Source: Gnetum montanum (taxonomy: Eukaryota; Streptophyta; Gnetopsida; Gnetales; Gnetaceae). Taken from it: DNA of 64,000 nt. Both the position numbers and the translations under genes were made by a program. How positions within the stretch are numbered: the stretch's first letter is position 1; each line of letters begins with the position of its first letter. The notes beneath the pieces were generated by a model. It was not told where the DNA came from. It searched no databases and was given only the letters and a program-made list of their open reading frames with translations. The DNA lies in NCBI GenBank assembly GCA_015680685.1, contig MNCI01008279.1, positions 1,164,177-1,228,176 of the forward strand, read 5' to 3'. This document shows positions 33,480 to 45,186 of the stretch, one piece after another.

Positions 33480-34400
33480 ACTCTACAAAACATTAAAGTT
33501 CTTATGGCCTAGCTAACCACATTTATGATAATTGGGACATTCCCTATGAACATATCTAACTCTCCTACAAACATGACAAGCAATGGATCTATAAGTGGTC
33601 CCATCACCTGCTACCTACTACTAAGACCTTTACTCCTATTGTTGCTAATTTCTTGAACATCTCTAGGTATTCTTGGATTTGCTAGACTTTCCAAAAGAGG
33701 TCTAGTTCCTCTTCTAAGATTAATCATCTCATTCTACTTTAGCTAATTAACTACATTCTAGGTTTAGTGCATGAACTCAAGCACACTCATATATTTGAAG
33801 AACAAAAAGTAAACAATCATTAATGGATGCACAGAACCACAAACAAAATTGTTAATCCTAGATATCTCATCCCAATGTATGTCAAGCACATACATGCTCA
33901 ACCATGAGAACTTGTAATGGTACTCTACCATAGTCTAACTACACTAGTAGAGGTAGTATAACTACTTAGCCTTCACTTTCACAAACTCTAAAGGAATATA
34001 ATATGTATTAAAGGCATTGAGGAAATACCTTTAATGGACATCACACTTTTCTTAATGATAAGCCTTCTCCTGAGCAATTGACCAACATCTATTAGAGTCA
34101 TAAAACTTCTAAGTTGCTAAATGAGTTTTCTATGGAGGAGTACAAACCCTTATCTTGAAGATCTTAAGGATATCTTCAAGTCACTCAATGGCAATGGTAG
34201 GATCCTCCTCACCCTAGAAGGTAGGAGGCCTTAGCTTATGGAAATGCTTCATAAACTCTTTGTCCATTGGTCATCTACCACTTCCATTACTCTCAAAAGC
34301 ATCCTGAATTGATGTTGAACTAAGGTTCTTCTTTGTATGCTAGTAGAGGAACTAAAATAGATAATGATTGATATCTTATTGTCTGACCTCCTCCTATGCA
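33480..34400 (-). pseudogene. gag of the Tekay-like element with zinc knuckles
   Basis: Gag core on the minus strand: FSGEEDPTIAIE..LEDILK, then THLATQKFYDS and MVEYHYKFSWLSMYVLDIHW. Zinc knuckles at 33590-33500 read CHVCRRVRYVHRECP and CG.LGHKNF. Several stops. The gag start is not resolved. Confidence 0.7.
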
Positions 34401-34585
34401 AGAGCAAGAGTTAGAGTGTTATTTTTTACTTGGAATTTTATCACTGGCTCCTTCATTTGATCAAGATTGAGGTTAGGTATTTATGTTAAACTGCTAGGCC
34501 TAACATCTACCCTCCTAACATGACAATGTTCACTTCTAGTACCTACCATTACTAGACATAGTAACATAATGAAGAAATTAACAAA

Positions 34586-34603
34586 CCTACTCTTTGATAT
34601 TAA
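34586..34603 (-). other. Decayed primer-binding site (tRNA-iMet-like)
   Basis: The minus strand next to LTR C reads TTAATATCAAAGAGTAGG, two bases from the LTR, resembling TTGGTATCAGAGC with G-to-A changes. This is the primer used by chromoviruses of this type. Confidence 0.55.
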
Positions 34604-34605
34604 CT

Positions 34606-35115
34606 TATAACATCCTTCTTTCTAAATCTTAGGTTGGAGAGCATTATGTAGGATGAACACATTATGAATGATGAGCCATGTTAAGAAAGAAATGTAACAG
34701 ACAAACTAGCTAGTGAAAGAACAAAAAATGAACCTAGTGAGAATCCATGATCCAAGAAAAAATATGAAACTAAGAAACAAAAGAATAAGAATGCATAAAT
34801 ATAAAATTATGTTAAACATATATGCTAGAAACTTAATCTAACTATATAGAGAAAAATGAAAAACATATATTGAAAATTATATAAAGAACTAGAGAATTAA
34901 ATGAATAGGAATATGAATCTCCAGAAATATATGATTAGTATAATATCAAGGTCTAGCCCATAAAAAATTCATAAATCCAATAACTAGAAAAAAGAGAAAT
35001 AACATCTAATACAATGCTAAAATTTCCAATACATATATAGCTAAACTCAAATATTGAATCATAACATCATAAACCATACTAGGAACAACTCAATAAACTA
35101 TCCAAGATCATTGAC
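34606..35115 (-). repeat. Truncated 5' LTR (copy C) of the Tekay-like element
   Basis: Begins TATAACATCC (decayed TGTAACATCC) and aligns with LTR A for about 500 bp, through CAATAAACTATCCAAGATC, then stops matching near 35115. The remainder was probably lost or displaced when the sequence to the right arrived. Confidence 0.65.
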
Positions 35116-36364
35116 AAGCTATCCAAAGTTTGGTGTTGAGTTACCTTAATAATTAACTTCATTTTAAGATTATCATCTCATCTGTGACTGACCCATAAGT
35201 CATATCTTTGGAGGAATGTTTCAAAGTCAAAAATATCATCAAGAAAAACAACAATTAGATCTAAATTAAATTGAAAACTCCACACTTATGACTATCACTC
35301 ATAAGTAAAATCAACAAAAATTCACTTTAACTTCTAGTATTAATTTCAAAGATAAAAGAAGTTAATTATACCAAATTTAAATTACATAACTTATCATGAA
35401 TATAGAAGATCACAAGGGATATGTCACCTAATTTTTGACCCTACTCTATTGTCTCCATAATGCAATAACTTCATAGCCTTCATACATTAATGGTTATTGA
35501 TTATCACAAAGTATCAACAATCTTCCTTAATAATTTTAATACAGAAGAGTATTCAATTTGGTGTATGTTCTCTCTTGAATTTTTTATTTCCCCTTGATTC
35601 ATAGTTAAGGTTCTTATTTATAATCAAAAGGAATTTATAATAATATATAAACATAATCATTTCGATAATTGATTAGCATCAAAGAATTTGATAATAATCG
35701 ATTCAAGCCTTATTGAATTGAATCGCTAATCCTAGCATCTTTGATCTTTGATTCAAATCACCTTTCTATGTAAATTAATATCTTTATTTCTTCTTAAGAC
35801 TTTTAGTCCCATGTTATTGATCCACATCACAACCATTGTAAGGATCGATATAATTGATATCGATCTCCATCATTCCAATGATTTCCTAAAATACATAAAC
35901 TTAAAAGAGAAATTAATTCATATTGATTTATATTGCCAATATTGATTATCTTTGATAGGGGAAAATAGTAAAAAAAAATTAAAATTACTAGTTTATAATG
36001 TTAGAAATTAGAGCAATTTGGGGTTTAACACAACTCTTGACTAGCCTTTGGCTAGTGCCTATCCATGAAGGTAGAAACAAAAAAGAAAAAGAAAAACCAT
36101 TATTATATTCACATAGCTAAAGAAAAATAAGACAAAGTTATGATGAATATGCTAATACTACATTCATGATATTGTTTGACAATCCAAAACTCAATATATA
36201 TAAAACTTATATATATATATATTACATAAACAAAAAAATCATTAATGTTCACTATCCAACATTAGACTTTAATAACAAAACAAAAATTACACTTGTCCAT
36301 AGTAACCATTATGTCTACACAACCATTTAATTAGAAAAAATAAAATAAAATTTATGGCCTGCAT
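35116..36364. other. AT-rich DNA with ATCGAT/GATATC palindromes, possible LTR remnant
   Basis: No gene. Palindromes ATCGAT and GATATC are frequent between 35650 and 35950 (for example GATCGATATAATTGATATCG at 35845). Position, just 3' of the minus-strand extra ORF, would suit a 3' LTR of that element, but I cannot define its ends. A TA microsatellite lies at 36209-36224. Confidence 0.35.
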
Positions 36365-37395
36365 CAACCACTTCCATCTCCTTCAAAATAAGAGAGCTCT
36401 GGTCCTTCATCATCATCATGAATTTGAGAGTGAACATGTCTCTTAATGTCTATCACCCTCTTGTCCATGCTACTCAAGGTTGAGCTAACCTTCTCAAGCA
36501 TGGTTAGAATCTCCCTTTGTGTGGACTAGAGCTCTTAAAATTGGAACTAAACTTCATCTCAGAGTCCTTGGATCTCATTGGCCTCTAGTGCCAATGAAGA
36601 ACCTAGTTCTTGTGATTTCTTGATGAATCGGCCAACCTTTGTGTAGATCTTAAGAGAATAGGAAAAGATGTCCATTTTGAGAACTGAAAGGTGTACCTTT
36701 GTTCCTATCCACATCTCAAGAACTCCATACTTATGGAGAATTTTTGAAATGAGGAAAGGAAACCACAATTTTAAGGAATCAACATTATAGTGATATACTA
36801 GATACTTGATTGGGAGGTAAGAAAAATTTACTTCCTCCCCATACTGTAATGCCTTCACAACACAGAGTGCAAGGTTGAGCAGATAGGTGGTATGGGTAGA
36901 AGGAAGAACATTTGTGATGATCATCCTCACTATTACTTGATGTTTAAGTCAAAGGTTTACAAAATAAAAACCCTACACCTAAATCCATCTGGAGTCAGTC
37001 TCCTCAATGAACTAATGGAAGAGATCATACTTCTCCTCCATGCTTACGTTTGGTCTGAAAATATACTACCCCATGGCTGGTAGCCCAAACCACTCAAGTG
37101 TAGTTTAAAGTTCTAATAAGATTCTAAAACCTTCTCTTGGATGAACCAATTGATAAGAGGCCAAATGAAAGCCACATGGCCCATTGCCTCAAGCTATTGT
37201 AGAACCTTTGCATTCATGTGGTTGAACCACTCAAAATAATTGGCTTCATGATGTGAAGGAGTAATGTTTAATAATTCACTGCTTGGCACCTACAAAAACA
37301 ACCAACATATTTAACATAATAAAAGTTTTAATAGTTTCTTCACTAAAACTCATACTTACCTTTATCTACTACTCAGCACTTGTTGATTCAACCAT
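36365..37395 (-). pseudogene. Extra (env-position) ORF, diverged copy
   Basis: Starts at ATG 37395 (MVESTSAE). A canonical intron can be drawn at 37359-37290 (GTAAGTATG ... TTTTTGTAG, 70 nt); removing it joins the frame to VPSSELLNITPSHHEANYFE. Later, 36930-36559 reads NVLPSTHTTYLLNLALCVVK, then VNFSYLPIKYLVYH, LWFPFLISKILHKYGV, and after several stops REILTMLEKVSSTLSSMDKR and an acidic tail. The spacing of LP....G..VN..YL....+PF.LI.KI matches the extra ORF of E2 (49720-49930). It resembles plant Athila-associated 'putative plant transposon' proteins. A frameshift and stops are present. Confidence 0.5.
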
Positions 37396-37740
37396 TTTAT
37401 AGTGAAAGTTTGCTCACTAATGATAAAAAAAAGAAAAACAAGATTAACATTACTTCCTTAATTTGGAAAAATCTATTAGTGGCAATAAATTATCTTACCT
37501 TCCAAAGAAATGATTAAGATTTGATGATGGAGGTTTATGTGGCATTAAGGCCCCACTGCCTATCATGGTCCCTCCTAGGAAAGCATTGTAGATAAAAATT
37601 CAAAAGGAAAATGGAGGTCCTAATCACTGAATATAGAAGCCCTAAATTTTGCTACCCATGGGTTTTGGATGATAGAGTATAATTTTTCATCCACGAGGTG
37701 GTGGATTTTATAGTAAAGTTTCTACCTTTCTCATTTACCT

Positions 37741-38320
37741 TTTATTTTTTATAGATTTTAATGATGCTGATATCTATCATAAGCTCGATGTGAATCATCA
37801 CATTTTGCATCAAAGTTTATAGATCTATGGAAATGGATTGATATATAACAAAGTTAGGTTACTGATGTATCAATTATTATCACGAACACATTGATAATAC
37901 TCAAGACACTCAATAAAATTTCATACATATCGATTTTAATCAATCGAAGCTATATGAATTGGTATGTTTAATAAACATATCGATTGATATCAAGGCCATC
38001 CTATTTAGATGTGACATTTTAGGTAAATTTTTCTTGTGTTCAAACCATATCAATCTAACCAGTATGGATCAAAAAATCCATTATATTTCATATTAATTTA
38101 AATTGATTAAATCAAAATTTATATTAACCTAAGTTTCATTGTAATTCTATTGAACCATATCACTAGAATCTATATACCTTGATTTATCTTATAGTGAGAC
38201 ATCAACTCCTTCTCTTGATATAACCCACTCTAGAATTTTTAAATTTCTATAGACATCAATACCTTGATATCCTTTGGTAGTGTAGCTTATGCTAATCACC
38301 CTAAGTCACAAGAAGCGATA
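37741..38320 (-). promoter_or_regulatory. Promoter-like block upstream of the diverged extra ORF
   Basis: On the minus strand, a region rich in ATCGAT and GATATC (37770-38320; for example ATCGATTGATATC at 37979) is followed by TATAAAAAATAAAA (37754-37741) and then by the ORF that starts 350 bp later. This repeats the array-TATA-ORF order seen in E2 at 51165-50561. Function is inferred from that parallel. Confidence 0.4.
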
Positions 38321-39819
38321 TTAATCACTATTATGGTGATTTTATTTTTTGAATAATATGCATATTTATATTACTCTATTTGTAATAAATTCTTATTAAT
38401 TGGATAGGAGTCCACATATAACTTAGTTAGGAAGGCCCTTCCTAGGATTGAATGGGCTAAAACATCACCTCATAAGGTTTGCTTCATTGGGTGCAAAAAT
38501 GTCTTACAAACTCAAGCTCTTAACCTTTACTATGTTTAAGGATTCAAGATGCATTTCTTACATCTAACTCATTCTCAAACTTGATCTTGGATCAAATTCC
38601 ATGTTGGTTATACCCTACTATCCTATCCATTTTGAATTGGTTATCCCCCCTAATTAAACTAGGATATGTATCATATTTAGGTTAATTAGTAAAAAATTAA
38701 TAAGTTATTAAAACATGGGCATGACCAACGGATATACCAAAGAGCAAATATTGCCATGGATTTTATATATCCACTATTATGGATAGTGTATTGGAATCCT
38801 TGGGTCTAGCAAATGTTAGTGTCCATCATTGACCACCATAGTATGGATCTCAACCACTAAAACCTATGGAGGGAAAAATGGAAAACTTATGAGATACCAT
38901 TGTACTAAGAGTACCACCAGGCATAATAGATGACAATGGAGAGAGAGAAAAAAAAGAGAAATGGAAAGATAAGAAAAAAAGAGAGAAGTAACAAGAGGAA
39001 TAACAAAAAAGAAGTAAAATATCATGAGATAAGAAACAAACTAAGCCAAGTAAGGAGGATGAGAAAAAATGAAATGGAGTAGTAAATTACCAAATTAATA
39101 TAAGTTAATCTACCAAGTCCAATGTCATATCCTACCCAAAAAGGAAAAGATGAGAAATTTAGTACGAAGAACTGATTGTCTATCATGAAACACTCTACTT
39201 ATGAAAGGAGGTTCTTGTGGGATGCAAATAAATGTGAACCTTATGCATTGCTCAAGCCATGAGGTTCTTGTGGGAGTGTGGCCCTACTCATGATTGAAGG
39301 TGCTTGTGGGACCTTATTTCATATATATATATATATACACACATATATATTAAGTTAATAAGTTCAAAGATAAATATTAGAAGTCCTACTTTAATAATGA
39401 GGTTCTTATGGAAGAAAATGTTTTTGCAAAATATATATGATGGTGGCTCTTGTAATGACCAATGACATTTCTCATGCTACAACACTTTTATGGCTAGTTC
39501 AAACATGACATACCCTTTTCTTCATATTTATGTATTAAAAAGGTAACTACTAGAACTAATCATGAATTCTTAAAATCAAACTTGGTTATTATCCCTATGG
39601 TTAATGAAAGTATGAAACTTAAAGAATATTTTAAAAAATTTAATTATTCTAAGGCTCATCCCTAGAATGATTTTGGATTTAAACCTACCTATCTAAGGTA
39701 GGATGATTTTTCCATCTACTTTGAATTTTAGACATGATGCTAATGAATTCTTTAAAGTCCCAACTAACAATAAAAAATATTATTGTCCTCTACAATTTTC
39801 AAGGTAAAAGTTGTAGACA
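38321..39819. other. AT-rich spacer, no gene recognised
   Basis: Contains a purine-rich run (38935-39030), four dispersed copies of GGTTCTTGTGGGA-like text (39205-39310) and an AT/AC microsatellite (39320-39350). It ends at the AAAAT target duplication of E5; across E5 it is contiguous with the integrase end of E3. Confidence 0.45.
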
Positions 39820-39824
39820 AAAAT

Positions 39825-40388
39825 TGTGAGAGAGGTAGCAGGGTTGGTGGTGACCTGCTACCTCCCCCACGATCTGGGGGCCGTGGGGGCACAAAGGGTC
39901 ATCCACTCCTTATGTCTTCGGAACCATACTAGCATGGTAGCTCCATGCATTAGTAAGAAGAGGCTTCGACCTACCTCATTACCCCACTCAGTAGGACCTT
40001 TCCTGGGAGGGTTGCATAGTTCAACTCTACGTTGGGGTGTTTTTACCGAGTGTGTCATGGTACGTGCTATGGGATGTTGTGTGCGCTCCTTGGAGCGTGA
40101 CACCAACTACCAGCACGCAATGATGAATCTAAAGGGTTTAGCTGGTAGTCCTCATGGTGTTCATGTGAGTGGATCAAGGGAGTGCTATCTAGCTTGTTAT
40201 CATATCACGAATATTGTTTATGAAACACCGCTCAGGAGGCATGCTAACACTAACACATTGTTTGTTGGCATGTGTTTCAGGATTGTTGATTGCTGAGGCG
40301 TATTCCTCTTGAGTTTTGTCCTGATTAAAAATCTACTTGGGAAACTCTTGGGGTGCCAAACAACATGCTCAAGGACAATGTTGTTATA
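39825..40388 (+). repeat. 5' LTR of E5
   Basis: Starts TGTGAGAGAGGTAGCAGG, ends GTTGTTATA. The 156-codon open frame inside it (39826-40296) has an equivalent in the 3' LTR but no known domain. It is LTR sequence, not a gene. Confidence 0.92.
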
Positions 40389-40390
40389 GA

Positions 40391-40405
40391 TGGTATTAGA
40401 GCCTC
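40391..40405 (+). other. Primer-binding site of E5 (tRNA-iMet-like)
   Basis: TGGTATTAGAGCCTC, two bases after the LTR; one transition away from TGGTATCAGAGC, the complement of the initiator tRNA-Met end. Confidence 0.85.
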
Positions 40406-40542
40406 ACAGTTTTAGTTATTGGTAAAACTTTCTCGCTAAGTGGGTGTGAGGGTTTGTGGTTTGTGAGGTTTCCACTTTCAACTTCTACTAACCACTCTCC
40501 CTTTGAGGGTGCCCTTGTGCTAAATCTCTCCCTTTGGCAAAC

Positions 40543-41095
40543 ATGGAGCCAAGTGGACCGAGTGACATGGCTAATGTTCAAGAAAATCCAAAAATTGAGG
40601 CCAAGATTGAACTTGATCAAGATGAGACTAAGTTTCAAACATTATGGGATCATGTCAAGGCAATTGATGAGGCCTTAGCCTATCTTGGTCTAGAAAACGT
40701 GGATGCGATCCATCACAATCTTAAAGATGTTAACTTGCCACAAGAAAAGATGGATCTTCACTCTAAGGACAGGGTGAAACTGGTAGAGGCTAAGGTTTTG
40801 ATCTTGGAAGGTCATTTGGATCGCATGATCAACCTCTACAAGGATCCTCTAGTTCACGGGAGGTGCCTTTAAGGGGCCAATTCAGTGCTTCTTGTGTCAT
40901 GGAAATCACTTGGCAAGAAATTGTCCCCTGAGTTTAGGAAGGACTAAGAATAGGCAAGGGCGAACTCCAAGGAAAAAACTGATGGCACTCAATTATCGAC
41001 CTAACCCATGCCTTCATATCACTGATGGAAGCACATCGGGGGAACAATGGAGGCTAGCGGTGATGATGGAGTTATCAGACATGGTTACATAGAGG
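40543..41095 (+). pseudogene. gag of E5, partial, with zinc knuckle
   Basis: ATG at 40543 (MEPSGPSDMANVQENPK), then an alpha-helical, acidic segment (QTLWDHVKAIDEAL, LEGHLDRMINLYKDPL) to 40872. A frame change leads into CFLCHGNHLARNCP (40890-40931), a CCHC zinc knuckle that looks intact. The gag is short for the family, suggesting internal loss between 40860 and 40885. Confidence 0.75.
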
Positions 41096-41099
41096 TCAG

Positions 41100-41520
41100 G
41101 AGCTGGAAACTCCCAAAATCCTAATCCTGATACTCTACATCATGTTCAATTAACCCCAATCATTGTGAGCTCAAGTCAGCTAATTGCCCTCATTGATAAT
41201 GGGGCCAGTCACAATTACATGGTTCCAACCATGGTGAAAGACTTGCAGCTAAAGATGGAACATGTCCAAGCATCCTACAAGCTAGCCAAGTTTAGGACCC
41301 TTCGATGCATCGAGGTGTGTCGTGGTGTCCCCATTCAAGTGGACTCATGGCAAGGAGTACTAGATTTTTCAATTCTAGATATGGACTTCTTTCAGGTCAT
41401 TTTGGGGCAATAATTTTTATGCAAGGCCAAATTTTTCATGGCCCCACATCTGGACCTGATTTTTATTTTGCATGAAAACTCTCCATTCCTAGTTCAAACT
41501 CATGGAGCACATATGGGAAA
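41100..41520 (+). pseudogene. Aspartic protease of E5
   Basis: LIALIDNGASHNYMVPTMV carries the catalytic region; D-N-G-A replaces the usual D-S-G-A. VDFSI-like LDFSILDMDFFQVILGQ matches the ILGMDFL end of the domain with a stop after it at 41411. The sequence then breaks off toward the INT part, without RT. Confidence 0.8.
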
Positions 41521-41539
41521 GGATGAGGGCTCTAGCCCC

Positions 41540-42640
41540 TAGATTTTGTCACCAATGGTGATGAAACGCTTGGCCAGGGACCCTACCAGAAAAGTTCTAC
41601 TAGCTATGCAAACGAGTGATCCTTTTGAGGCTTGTGGATCCCAAACTCATGTTGACCCATGCATAGCACAGGTTGCCATAGTCATTCCCTATCCATCACA
41701 ATGCTTAGCTAAGAACACAGTAGCATACTATTTTGATAGGATGGTTTGATATTTTGGGTTACCCATGAGCATCATTTCAAATCGAGATCTGCACTTCACA
41801 AGTTCTTTCTGGTGAGCACTATTTGGCATGATGGGTACCATCCTCAAATTGTCAACAAGTTTTCATCTGCAGACCAATGGGCAGAAAAAATGGATGAATT
41901 GGGTACTTGAAGAGTACCTTTGTCACTATGTTCGTAATGACCAAAAGAACTGGCCATTTCTATTAGGGATTGCCAAGCTGAGCTATAACCTCCATAAGTC
42001 CTCAGTTACTAGGTTTTCTCCTATAGAATTGGTAATGGAAAGGTAGCCCATTACCCCTCATATGGTCTCCCCCTTGTTGCAGGGTCGACATCCCTCAGTA
42101 GATGAATTCTTGAAGAGGTGGTCTGAAAATGTTGATACAACAATGTATCATCTGGAGAGGGTAGTGCAATGAATGAAAAAGTATGCTAATTTAAAACACC
42201 AACCTTGTGAATTCAAGGTGGAAGATTAGGTCCTCAACCCACGTCAATTTATACCAAAACAAGGAAGTACCTCCAAGCTGATGAGGTAGTATGATGGTCC
42301 CTTCCAGATCATTGATAAAATTAACCATGTGACATATAAGCTTTAGCTACTGATCAATATGGACCAAGTCCATCCAGTTTTTCATGTCAGCATGCTGAAG
42401 CTATTGCCGGATGGGTTCCCATATCTAGAGAGAAGCCTCTCAATCAGAGAGTGACCTTGTATACAATCTATATAAGGAAAGAGAATAGAATGCATCCAAA
42501 ACTTCTGGATCATTGGCCATGGGGTAGATTTGAAACTGGAGTTCCTCATCCACTAGAAACATCATCCTAACTCAGACGATAGCTAGGAACCACTGGAGCG
42601 CTTAAGGTCCTAGGAAAACTTGATCCTAGAATTCTGTAGG
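41540..42640 (+). pseudogene. Integrase core, C-terminal domain and chromodomain of E5
   Basis: Core: YFGLPMSIISNRDLHFTSSF (catalytic D changed to N), then LSTSFHLQTNGQKKWMN (catalytic E changed to K), NWPFLLGIAKLSYNLHKSSV, FSPIELVM. C-terminal: RQFIPKQGSTSKLM, YDGPFQIIDKINHVTYKL, QVHPVFHVSMLKLLP. Chromodomain remnant near 42480-42640: EPLERLRS..LILEF. Several stops. The first D and the HHCC finger are missing. Confidence 0.82.
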
Positions 42641-43282
42641 GAGCAAGCAATTGACCTCCCACCTTGGCTACTCTGATGATGGATGGAGAAACCTCCCATG
42701 TGAAAACAAATGGGAATAGGCACAACATGTGGTGCCTTAGAGGATTTGAGAGTGAATTCCTATGGGAGTCAGCCTCAAACAGGGGAGGAAGATGGCTGGA
42801 ACCATTCAAAGTGCTCTATAGGCGATGGGGCTTAAGATTCAAAGAGTGCTAAACTTGAGATCCCTAGATATTTAGATCAAATGAGTCAGGAGATGCCCTA
42901 GAACTCATGGATCCCTAGGCCAGTGTGTTCTATCATGTTGCAATGATAGAACAATTGATGTCCTCTCATAGATTGGCATTTAGGCTAGGTATGGAAGGAT
43001 GGATAGTCCAAGTCTTAAGGGGTGATGCTCTTAACTTGGGTGTTAGATGCTAGGATGAGTCCGGATCCTAGGAAGATGGTCGAGTTCAACAAAAATGCTT
43101 TACAGCCTTAGGCCCTAGTAGTTGGACCTTCCAGAACCAAATGTCCCTTTAAATTTGACTCAAAATAGCCTGGGCATACTTCCCTAGAATTGACAGAATC
43201 CTCCCTTGGTTTTGATGTAGCAACCTCATGAGTTACCTAGGCCATGCTCCGAGGTCATCTCTCATTTTAAGCGAGGGAGGAT
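42641..43282 (+). other. 3' non-coding end of E5 and polypurine tract
   Basis: No domain seen. The last bases AAGCGAGGGAGGATT before the 3' LTR are purine-rich and in the right position for a polypurine tract. Confidence 0.6.
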
Positions 43283-43846
43283 TTTGAGAGAGGTATCAGG
43301 GTTGGTAGTGGCCTGCTACCTCCCCCATGGTTTGGGGGCCATGGGGGCACAAGGGGTCCTCTACTCCTTGTGTCTTCAAAACCATACTAGCATGGCAGTT
43401 CCATGCATTAGTAAGAGGAGGCTACGACCTATCTCATTACCCCACTCAGTAGGATCTTACCTAGGAAGGTTGCATAGTTCAACTCTGCATTGGGGTGTTT
43501 TTACCAGGTGTGTCATGGGACATGCTATGGGATGTTGTGTGCACTCCTTGGAGTGTGACACCAACTACCAGCATGTGGTGATGAATCTGGAGGGTTCAAC
43601 TGGTAGTCCCCATGGTGTCCACATGAGTGGAGCAAGGGAGTGCTATCTAGCTCGTTAGCGTATCACGAATATTGTTTATGAAACACTGCTCAAGAGGCAT
43701 GCTAACACTAACACATTTTTTGTTGGCATGTGTTTCAGGATTGTTGATTGCTGAGGCGTATTCCTCTTGAGTTTTGTCCTGACTCAAAATCTACTTGGGA
43801 AACTCTTGGGATGCTGAACAATGTGCTCAGCGACAACGTTGTTACA
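43283..43846 (+). repeat. 3' LTR of E5
   Basis: Same length as the 5' LTR. The first bases are TTTGAGAG, one change from TGTGAGAG; the end is GTTGTTACA. It is followed by the target duplication AAAAT. Confidence 0.92.
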
Positions 43847-43879
43847 AAAATACTTCATTTATTAAGTAAGAATATTACA

Positions 43880-45140
43880 TAAGGATCTTGCTGAAGGTTA
43901 CTACCTAGAGCTAGGACTTCTATTGGATTTTTTTCATTTCTTTCATCATGATTCAGATATGTTGAATAACTTAGCTCTACTAATTCATCTTCTCCAATTT
44001 CCTCAATGTGATGTTGATAATATTTTTTAAGTCTCTGTCCATTGTTTAGAAATGTAGTTGAGGAATCATCAATAGGTAAAATTAGAAAACTTCCATTAAC
44101 ATGGGATTATACTACTAAATATGGTCCTTCCCACCTAGTTGTTAACTTGCCTAGAAATTTATGTAATATCATATTATACAAAAGAACTTTGTCACCTATA
44201 GAAATATGTTTCTAGAAAATGTTCTTATCATGTAAGTTCTTCATTTGCTTTTTTACAATTTTTTGCTTTTCAAGAGCATTTAACATCATTTCATCAAGTT
44301 CATGTATTTAAATCATTCTAGAGGCATAATTTATTTCTTCATTGAAATTCAATTATTACACTAAACATAAATATTAACATTTAATTTCTACTAGAAATAA
44401 ACATTGTTTACCATAAACTAATTGATAACATGAATATCTTAAACTTTTTTTTTATGTAATTCTATAAGCCCAAAGTGCATCTTATAATTTTTTCAACCAA
44501 TCTTTCTTTTTAGTACATACTATTTTTGTCCATATATTTAATATAATTCTATTTGCATTTTCTACCTAACTAGTTGTTTGAGGATCATAGGAAATAGCTA
44601 TCTTATGTTAGATTCCATAAGACTTAAATAATTTCTCTATTATTCTATTTACAAAATGAGTTCCTTGATCACTAATGATCACCTATGAAGTTCCAAAATG
44701 TGTTATAATATTTTCTCTAAGGAAAGCTATGACTACCTTAACATTATTTGTTCGGATGGCTCTCACGTCTACCCATTTAGTGACATAGTCTATATAAACC
44801 AAAATGTATTGACATCCATTGAATGGTGGAAATGGTCCTAAAATGTCTATACCCCACACATTAAATGGTTAGGTTATTAAACTTTAGTCTAAGGGAATTT
44901 CTTGTCTTTTAGTTATGACCTCCATTCATTGACATTTATTACATTCTTGCACATACTTATGAGAATCTTTAAAGATTTACGGTTAATAAAATCCACTTTG
45001 CAAGATTTTGATAGTAGTGCATCTACTATCAAAATGGCCACTTCCTAAGTCATCATGACATATAAGTAGAATTTCTTGTTGCTCATCCTCAGCCACACAT
45101 CTTCTTGCTACATTATCTTTACATATTCTATAAAGATACA
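43880..45140 (-). pseudogene. Integrase of E3
   Basis: HHCC finger at about 45075-44935 (HDDLGSGHFD ... CNKCQ). Core: [14 protein letters not shown] (D), VIISDQGTHFVNR (D), SYDPQTTS.VENANR (E), so all three catalytic residues are readable. C-terminal: ALEKQKIVKKQMKNLHD, IGDKVLLYN, KFLGKLTTRWEGPY, then LKKYYQHH. Stops interrupt the frame repeatedly, with few frameshifts. Similar order to the INT of E4. Confidence 0.85.
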
Positions 45141-45186
45141 GATTACTCCAAATATATTTGGAGATAGTTTGTAAGAAAGATTTCTT

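Larger units (their letters stand above)
25018..35115 (-). mobile_element. Tekay/Del-like chromovirus, degenerate
   Basis: On the minus strand the order is LTR C (partial) - primer site - gag with two zinc knuckles - protease - RT - RNase H - INT - chromo-like tail - polypurine tract - LTR B. INT ends with APYEVLYGRPCRA and the C-terminal VHDVFHIS-like block diagnostic of Tekay/Del-type chromoviruses. All coding parts carry numerous stops and frame changes. A 1908-bp inverted solo LTR interrupts RT/RNase H (29988-31895). The right LTR is truncated near 35115, so no target duplication can be tested. Confidence 0.8.
39825..43846 (+). mobile_element. E5: chromovirus with RT deleted
   Basis: LTRs 39825-40388 and 43283-43846 are each 564 bp. 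The flanks are AAAAT (39820-39824) and AAAAT (43847-43851). A tRNA-iMet-like primer site and a purine tract are in place. Order: gag, zinc knuckle, protease, INT core, INT C-terminus and chromodomain. RT, RNase H and the N-terminal part of INT are missing between about 41520 and 41690. The INT text resembles Reina-like chromoviruses. It is inserted just downstream of the integrase of E3. Confidence 0.92.

Noticed and set aside
39826-40296. 156-codon plus-strand open frame
   Set aside because: It is inside the 5' LTR of E5, and its equivalent in the 3' LTR (43284-43658) is truncated; no domain is recognisable.
39827-43846. E5 LTR start set at the TGAGAG two bases later
   Set aside because: That start gives flanks AATTG and AAAAT, which do not match; starting at 39825 gives AAAAT on both sides.
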